Assembly (NCBI GenBank): GCA_964426305.1
Contig: CAYRPO010000013.1
Span: 1-18,504 of the forward strand
Length of the DNA: 18,504 bases
Source of the DNA: CAYRPO01 sp964426305
Lineage (GTDB): Bacteria > Patescibacteriota > Saccharimonadia > Saccharimonadales > CAIOMD01
Direction: 5' to 3'
Below, piece by piece: positions 14,223 to 18,504 of the stretch. A program made the translations under genes and the position numbers. The first letter of the stretch is position 1. Each line of letters begins with the position of its first letter. The notes under the pieces were generated by a model that saw nothing but the letters and a program-made list of their open reading frames with translations, was not told the DNA's origin and did not search any database.

Positions 14223-14277
14223 TGCTGTGACGAAAGTAATATTCTTTCGTTAGCAAGGTCGAATCCCCGTACTGTGA
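14223..14277 (+). repeat. 55-bp direct repeat, right copy at contig start
   Basis: The first 55 bases after the gap repeat 14068-14122 exactly. This includes the TAATATT-loop hairpin and the right terminus of array unit 2. Confidence 0.9.
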
Positions 14278-14286
14278 TGCAGAGAA

Positions 14287-14501
14287 GGGATTCGAACGGG
14301 GACTGTCAGTAGCAACTCACGAATATCTGCCTTGCAGATTTCGCGAGCCCGCCTCAGCTCTGTCACTAATGTGCGCAGGGCTTCCGGCCTTGCGAATTGT
14401 CACTGACAATTCTTACTCGAGCCTTACTCGTCATATGCTCGTGGCATATGAAAGAGTGACATTGGCAAACGTAATTTTCGTTTGCCTGCCAGGCGAATCC
14501 C
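14287..14501. repeat. Hairpin array unit 3 (T-arm-like termini)
   Basis: The unit is closed by GGGATTCG (14287-14294, continuing AAC) and CGAATCCC (14494-14501), 8 bp. Inside are: ATCTGC/GCAGAT (14325-14339), GAATTGTC/GACAATTC (14394-14412), CATATGC/GCATATG (14432-14450), GGCAAACG-TAATTTT-CGTTTGCC (14464-14486), and an outer pair TGTCACT/AGTGACA (14361-14367 with 14455-14461). No coding frame is credible. It is about twice as long as the other units. Confidence 0.75.
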
Positions 14502-14515
14502 CCCTCAAATTATAA

Positions 14516-15040
14516 TTAGGTGCTGGGTGGAAGATTTCCCTTGTCTCCGGCACAAGTTATGGTATCGATTTTAAAACCATCAATATTTAGCACTAACGTT
14601 ATAACTATATTTTCAGTAGAACCGTCAGGGTACTTAGCCTCTGCAATTACCGCAGCACCAGCTCCAGTCTCTATGCTCTGAGCAACAACGCTTGTGGGCA
14701 TCACAGATGAGCATACGATAGGGTCAAAACCATGCCTATAATACTCGTTATAAAATGCCAACCCCTTACTTCCCCATCCGTTCACGTATAATTTACGATA
14801 TTCATCGGGAGACTCTTTTTTTGGGTGTAGATATTGTTGGTAAAAGTTATCTACCATATTTCGCGCTTCGTTAGTAGTGATATACCCTGTCTTATTCTCA
14901 GTCGGAATATTATGTGGATCATGCTTGAGGGAAGAAACATAATACCCAACCGAGTACCCGGCCATAGCTCCGATCAGAAGCAGTATTGCAGCCACAAGAA
15001 AAGGATTTTTGTAGCGGATGGTATGTGCAGGCCTGCTCAT
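14516..15040 (-). CDS. Single-pass secreted-domain membrane protein, unknown function
   Basis: A 174-residue protein I do not recognise. After a basic start (MSRPAHTIRYKN) comes one transmembrane helix (PFLVAAILLLIGAMAGYSVGY, about 13-33), then an extracytoplasmic domain beginning with a helix (NEARNMVDNFYQQYL) and ending in strands (NIVITLVLNIDGFKIDTITC). Two cysteines could form a disulfide. The architecture is like small NTF2- or DUF-type anchored domains, but no family is claimed. ATG 15040 is preferred over ATG 15052 because a near-consensus promoter (TTGACA, 17 nt, TATGAT) places its start at this codon. The 3' end borders the hairpin array. Confidence 0.75.
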   Translation of the reverse strand: MSRPAHTIRYKNPFLVAAILLLIGAMAGYSVGYYVSSLKHDPHNIPTENKTGYITTNEARNMVDNFYQQYLHPKKESPDEYRKLYVNGWGSKGLAFYNEYYRHGFDPIVCSSVMPTSVVAQSIETGAGAAVIAEAKYPDGSTENIVITLVLNIDGFKIDTITCAGDKGNLPPST

Positions 15041-15047
15041 CGAACTA

Positions 15048-15076
15048 ATCATAAAAAGACGTCTACGCACTGTCAA
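15048..15076 (-). promoter_or_regulatory. Near-consensus promoter giving a leaderless transcript
   Basis: TTGACA (15071-15076) and TATGAT (15048-15053) are separated by exactly 17 nt. The -10 ends 7 nt before ATG 15040, so transcription should begin at the start codon. No Shine-Dalgarno sequence is present. Confidence 0.8.
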
Positions 15077-15094
15077 ATCATACCAAGATGAAAA

Positions 15095-15129
15095 GCGGGT
15101 GCCTTGGGCCGACAGCCCTAGACACCCGC
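15095..15129 (-). terminator. Intrinsic terminator of the 15141-15773 gene
   Basis: On the minus strand GCGGGTG pairs with CACCCGC (15123-15129 with 15095-15101), continued by CTAGGGC/GCCCAAG with one mismatch, then TTTTCATCTT. It lies about 12 nt after the stop and upstream of the next gene's promoter. Confidence 0.8.
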
Positions 15130-15140
15130 ATCTTCGTCCT

Positions 15141-15773
15141 TCAGATACCAGTAAGCAAAGTAAGTACCATCGCATCGGCACGTACACGAGCTACTCGATC
15201 CTCTTCCCAATTCCTCTGTATTTCCGTACGACGCCTCTCTAGCAGCTGATCAAACAATTTGACGCCTCGCATTTCTATTGCAAGGTTCCTTGCATCATGT
15301 GCGATGCGATCTTCAGCCTGCTCGCGTATGTCATAGCTCACGTAGCCCGTGCGCAACAACTCATCGAGATCACGAAATCTCTCGAAATAGGCGTCGATCT
15401 GCTTCTTGTATGGTCCTGTCATGAACATCGAATTATTATGGAGAGCCAAGATCTGAAAGCTGGTGTCTCGGCACTCCAGAACAATCCGAGGATTCGTTCG
15501 AAGAAACTCTCCTCGGACTGCTAACTTCTTGAACACAGTGTTCATGTAGATCACAGGTCCTGTGATCGCAGCGAAGATCAGAGTGATCCCGATCCACATC
15601 GCAACATCTTCAATGACGACAGCAGTGATCATCAACACCAACGAAAGCACCGCCGCCTTCATACCGGCGTAACGTGGCCTGCGATAGTTCACAATCTTCT
15701 GCGTGGCTTCGTCGGGCTCGCCGAGAATCCATCCATAGTCACAGCGATCAGCTTCATGAATACAAAAGAGCAT
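15141..15773 (-). CDS. Membrane protein with helical cytoplasmic domain, unknown function
   Basis: A 210-residue protein that I cannot place in a family. A short N-terminal part (MLFCIHEADRCDYGWILG) is followed by two adjacent transmembrane stretches (AAVLSLVLMITAVVI and IGITLIFAAITGPVIYM, about 45-78). A long charged, largely helical domain follows, ending in RRRTEIQRNWEEDRVARVRADAM. ATG 15773 has only a weak AGG 9 nt upstream. It stands alone with its own terminator. The 185 nt upstream (15774-15958) contain an ACTACC/GGTAGT inverted repeat (about 15822-15850) and the rightward promoter of the next gene, and nothing coding that I can support. Confidence 0.65.
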   Translation of the reverse strand: MLFCIHEADRCDYGWILGEPDEATQKIVNYRRPRYAGMKAAVLSLVLMITAVVIEDVAMWIGITLIFAAITGPVIYMNTVFKKLAVRGEFLRTNPRIVLECRDTSFQILALHNNSMFMTGPYKKQIDAYFERFRDLDELLRTGYVSYDIREQAEDRIAHDARNLAIEMRGVKLFDQLLERRRTEIQRNWEEDRVARVRADAMVLTLLTGI

Positions 15774-15919
15774 GTCTTACGCCTGCTTTCACTAGAGTAT
15801 TTTGGACAAAGACTTGCAGCTACCGTACTACCTTTTTCGGTAGTTGTCAAAACGTGGCCCTATTCGGAAACGGCAACTGTCGGCTAGTGTCAGCGTTAGC
15901 TCTTTTGCGGGCTTGTTAG

Positions 15920-15925
15920 TATAAT
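15920..15925 (+). promoter_or_regulatory. -10 box of the frameshifted membrane-protein gene
   Basis: A perfect TATAAT lies 33 nt upstream of ATG 15959, leaving a leader with AGGA (15947-15950) 8 nt before the start. No good -35 is visible. Confidence 0.5.
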
Positions 15926-15958
15926 CCTCTTGTAGCTCAATTAATCAGGAAAACCAAC

Positions 15959-16997
15959 ATGAACCCAAACGAGCCAAACGGCAATACCCCAACACCCCCT
16001 GCAACCGAACCTCAGCAGACAGCATCCACACAGCCGCCTCAGAGTCAGGAAGGTACGAGTCCCTACGTGATGGGAAATATAGAACCAATGCCCGCGACTG
16101 CTTCTGGACAAGCATCACCACAATCAATTTCTAGTGCCCCACCGAAGAAATCCAAATTTTGGCTTATTTTTTCAACCATTTTGGCCGTCCTCACGCTCGC
16201 ACCAGTCGTGCTGTTCGTAGCACTGATGGCCGGCTTAGGTAACAGTGCAAATCAAGGACAATCAGGTACAGAATTTGTCGCATTAGCTCTGTACGTGACT
16301 CTGGTTCCCGCATTTGGCATACTGTTGGTCATTGATACGATTTGCGCCATTGTGTATCTTGTTCGCCGAAAACCAAGAGGTAAAAAAACTTATTTTGCCG
16401 ATCGCCACAATTGCAACGACGCTTCTGTTCATAAGTTATATTGCCTACAACTTTTATATGCTTTATAGCGGCGCAGGCATGAGAAACTACTACGAAGAAA
16501 AAATGATACCCAAAGATGAAGCATTAGGGTTAATCGAAAGTTGTCAGGTTTCAACAGTAAATAAAAGCTACGGTGGTGGCCATCCTGACCACTTAACGCT
16601 GAGGGACGGAAACGACAAATTTGTACACCCCGAAGACGTCGCTGATCTAGACGCTGCAGCGCTCAAAAATTCCCAAAAATGTGGCACCATAAAAAGCTCT
16701 AAAGCGACTTCGGGTGGCGTACAGTATTCTGCCTTGACAGTCAACGAAGCAACCACACTACTTACAGAGTGCAAAGTTATAGGATTCTACTACCCAGGAA
16801 GTTCTGGCATGGATGAGACAGAAGCGCAGCAAGCCCTCGCAAAGACAGGCATCGTCCTAGTGTCCGATATGGACGGCAACCCGATTCGTATTCACGTACT
16901 CGAAAATCAGCTCTCGGCAATGGTACCGATTGCGCGCAACGCACAAAAATCTTGTCCGCGTCTCCAATTTTGGTCGCCAGAAAAGGGCTACGAATAA
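15959..16997 (+). pseudogene. Pro/Gln-rich multi-pass membrane protein, frameshifted at an A7 tract
   Basis: Two overlapping frames encode one protein of about 345 residues. Frame one (15959-16468) gives a Pro/Gln/Ser-rich cytoplasmic head, a helix (FWLIFSTILAVLTLAPVVLFV) and a second hydrophobic stretch up to LVRRKPRGKK, then turns into nonsense. From 16383 the +1 frame continues with a third helix (LILPIATIATTLLFISYIAY) and a secreted Cys-containing domain to 16997. Removing one A from the A7 run (16382-16388) restores a single frame, GKKLILP. It may be an assembly error, a recent mutation, or transcript slippage. AGGA upstream supports ATG 15959. The head resembles that of the 17024-17383 protein. 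Function is unknown. Confidence 0.7.
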
Positions 16998-17023
16998 GAA
17001 GATTGCGTAGTTAGCATAAGATG

Positions 17024-17383
17024 CTATTGGTCGTTCTTGGCAAGAATGATAATGCCGACGATTGGCCCAATAACCAGCAACAACATACCAACAAGGCCGC
17101 CAATAAACCCAAGCATATTCACAACAATCACAAGCGAGGACACACCACCCCCTAACGCTAGCAATAAACGAAAGAAGACCGACAACACGGCCAAAGCAAT
17201 CAGCACCACAGGACCCGAAATGATCCAAAGGATTGCATTACGTACCGCATGAGACGACTTTGTAACGGGGGCGCTAGTTGCAGCCTGATCCGTACCACCA
17301 AAGGCAACGTGCGGATTGCTTTGTGTCGGGTGCGCGGATAGTTGAGGTACGGTTTGGCTGTTATCGAAATTTGTTGGATTCAC
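17024..17383 (-). CDS. Small Pro/Gln-rich membrane protein, unknown function
   Basis: A 119-residue protein: a polar head (MNPTNFDNSQTVPQLSAHPT to about 50) followed by two hydrophobic helices (AILWIISGPVVLIALAVLSVFF and LVIVVNMLGFIGGLVGMLLLVIGP). GTG 17383 is the start, with AGGAG 9 nt upstream on the minus strand. The MNP-plus-polar-head then helices layout repeats that of the neighbouring convergent gene, so the two may be distant relatives or share a surface role. A short TAGCAT/ATGCTA inverted repeat (17011-17025) lies between the convergent ends. Confidence 0.7.
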   Translation of the reverse strand: MNPTNFDNSQTVPQLSAHPTQSNPHVAFGGTDQAATSAPVTKSSHAVRNAILWIISGPVVLIALAVLSVFFRLLLALGGGVSSLVIVVNMLGFIGGLVGMLLLVIGPIVGIIILAKNDQ

Positions 17384-17486
17384 TGTTATATACTCCTATT
17401 TTGCCAAGCCCTTATAAAATGCGCCTAATGTACATATACCAGCATACCTCAGCCTAAAACCAAAAGCATTTTTGGGTTTGGGTCGA

Positions 17487-17526
17487 GGCACGGCCCAAGG
17501 TCTTTTGAGGGACCGAGGGCCGTGCC
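17487..17526 (-). terminator. GC-rich hairpin between the helicase-like gene and the 17383 gene
   Basis: GGCACGGCCC (17487-17496) pairs with GGGCCGTGCC (17517-17526), with an inner GGTC/GACC arm. It sits 8 nt after the 17534 stop on the minus strand. The U-tract is poor, so termination may be weak. The rest of 17384-17486 holds only AT-rich DNA that probably contains the promoter of the 17383 gene. Confidence 0.6.
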
Positions 17527-17533
17527 AGATGTG

Positions 17534-18504
17534 CTACCTCCGACGGACTCTGCCGGTGAACCACGGCGGAGGCTCAGTTGGACGATTGTCACCGCCGATG
17601 AACGCAGCCATGTTCAATTCTGGTGATGCCAGCTTCGAACGACTTCTCCCACCCTTGTACTTCTTGATCTTACCCTTCAGCTGATCACCATCTTCGCCAC
17701 GCGCGATCTCTTTGCCGTCGACCGTCACAGAGATCATCAGCCGAACCCCCTCGATCTGTGGGAAGTTCGACTTGCGGCCATGTTCGGCACAGTTGCGCTC
17801 ATAGACCGAGAGAGGAACCGACATGGACGCCACCGCCACCTGTTCGCCGTCGATCTGCTCGTATGCGTAGGTGATCGAGTATGAGCTCGAACCCTTGCGA
17901 CCCACGAGCTCGACGGTTTCAGGCGCAAGCTCGAGCTCTGCGACCACATCTGCAGGCGCATAGTCCAAGAACCGAATCCGAAGATCACATGACTCCAGTT
18001 GATCGACGCGAGTTGCTCCGTTCAGATGCATGCGGTAGAACCGCCGCAGACCCTCATCGGTGAAGCTCTCGATGAACCGGCCGGAGCGGATCTCGAGAGC
18101 ATCAAGACGAGCGATGACGGCCTTGTTGTGCTCATGTGCATCGGTCATCAATCGCCCGTGCATAATCTCGTCAACCAGCACCTCGATCGGATCGCCTTCA
18201 AGCCGCTCGACTTCATGCCATGCTCGCCTGATTGATTCTTGGATCTCGACACGACGCAGACCCCAACCATACAAAATCATGGTTGGCAGTGCGCGAATCA
18301 TCGAATCGAGCTGCGCAGTCGGAAGCCCCTTGGCGGAAAGCTCCTGAGCCTTCGCTCGAAGATGAGAAATGTCCTCCTGAGCACTCTGCTTGGCCGCCTC
18401 ACGGCGACCAAGGCGCTCGATGCGATCAAGCTGAAGCTTGGCATAATCGAGCGAATGAGCCTCTGCAACCACCGTACCGTCGTCATCGACGATCTCGATG
18501 GTGT
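17534..18504 (-). CDS. C-terminal part of a large protein, possibly HrpA-like RNA helicase (partial)
   Basis: The reading frame stays open through the right edge (it begins TIEIVDDDG before the first GTG at 18472), so only the 3' end is present. No helicase motor motif is in the window. The middle resembles the accessory region of DEAH helicases of the HrpA family: HEHNKAVIARLDALEIRSG then IESFTDEGLRRFYRMHLN is like the 'RRRD-ILVDD-LF-FYD-RIP' stretch, followed by YSITYAYEQIDGEQVA and SVPLSVYERN, like the DUF3418 'LSYRFEPG-DGVTV-VPL' block. The order of the more N-terminal segment does not match well, so the call is tentative. The tail is Arg/Lys-rich. The gene looks more GC-rich than its neighbours. 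Confidence 0.45.
   Translation of the reverse strand, partial: TIEIVDDDGTVVAEAHSLDYAKLQLDRIERLGRREAAKQSAQEDISHLRAKAQELSAKGLPTAQLDSMIRALPTMILYGWGLRRVEIQESIRRAWHEVERLEGDPIEVLVDEIMHGRLMTDAHEHNKAVIARLDALEIRSGRFIESFTDEGLRRFYRMHLNGATRVDQLESCDLRIRFLDYAPADVVAELELAPETVELVGRKGSSSYSITYAYEQIDGEQVAVASMSVPLSVYERNCAEHGRKSNFPQIEGVRLMISVTVDGKEIARGEDGDQLKGKIKKYKGGRSRSKLASPELNMAAFIGGDNRPTEPPPWFTGRVRRR

Noticed and set aside
13957..14253. A rightward frame through the N run
   Set aside because: It spans 100 undetermined bases and hairpin DNA, with no protein-like composition.
13793..14515. CRISPR array
   Set aside because: Units differ in length and sequence, spacers are not uniform, and the repeats are inverted termini rather than direct repeats; no cas genes are nearby.
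13793..14515. Integron cassette array with attC sites
   Set aside because: The termini (GATTCGAAC) do not fit the GTTRRRY/RYYYAAC core sites, the units carry no cassette genes, and no integrase gene is present.

Overview
The window reads as a piece of a small, streamlined bacterial genome of roughly 50% GC, most likely Candidatus Saccharibacteria (TM7) or a close Patescibacteria relative. Genes are tightly packed, with ATGA and short overlaps. UGA is used as a stop, which argues against the code-25 candidate phyla. The small membrane proteins share a Pro/Gln-rich or 'NPY' N-terminus followed by transmembrane segments, a style I associate with TM7 genomes. The taxon is an inference from gene style; no rRNA is present.

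Left block (1-6378): a leftward consensus promoter at the very edge, then leftward genes for a Nudix hydrolase coupled to a CrtI-type phytoene desaturase, and a dnaG-rpoD macromolecular-synthesis operon with an archaeal-UPF0200-like P-loop kinase overlapping the end of rpoD. dnaG fires divergently from a one-pass membrane protein gene. DnaG has lost all four zinc ligands of its CHC2 domain but keeps its TOPRIM catalytic residues.

Middle block (6379-13792): a YjbR/MmcQ protein, a 33-codon Arg-rich gene with its own promoter, ribosome binding site and hairpin terminator, Glu/Leu-type amino-acid dehydrogenase, a two-pass membrane protein, MsrB coupled to a small PH-like protein, a sugar-phosphate transferase without an obvious membrane anchor, a photolyase-related protein without iron-sulfur cysteines, a DUF1361 membrane protein, a flavodoxin-fold quinone reductase and tRNA-Ser(GCU). 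Together crtI, the photolyase-like protein, MsrB and the quinone reductase look like a light and oxidative-stress set.

Right block (13793-18504): downstream of tRNA-Ser lies about 0.7 kb of non-coding DNA made almost entirely of hairpins. It is arranged as at least three units bounded by inverted copies of the tRNA T-arm, and an assembly gap sits inside it (100 N, flanked by two identical 55-bp ends). Beyond it are poorly characterised membrane proteins, one frameshifted at an A7 tract, and the C-terminal part of a possible HrpA-like helicase running off the right edge.

A recurring feature is the placement of a -10 box 6-8 nt upstream of an ATG with no Shine-Dalgarno sequence, predicting leaderless mRNAs for several promoter-proximal genes (dnaG, yjbR-like, msrB, DUF1361, the 14516-15040 gene). 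Internal genes instead use AGGAG-type sites or ATGA coupling.
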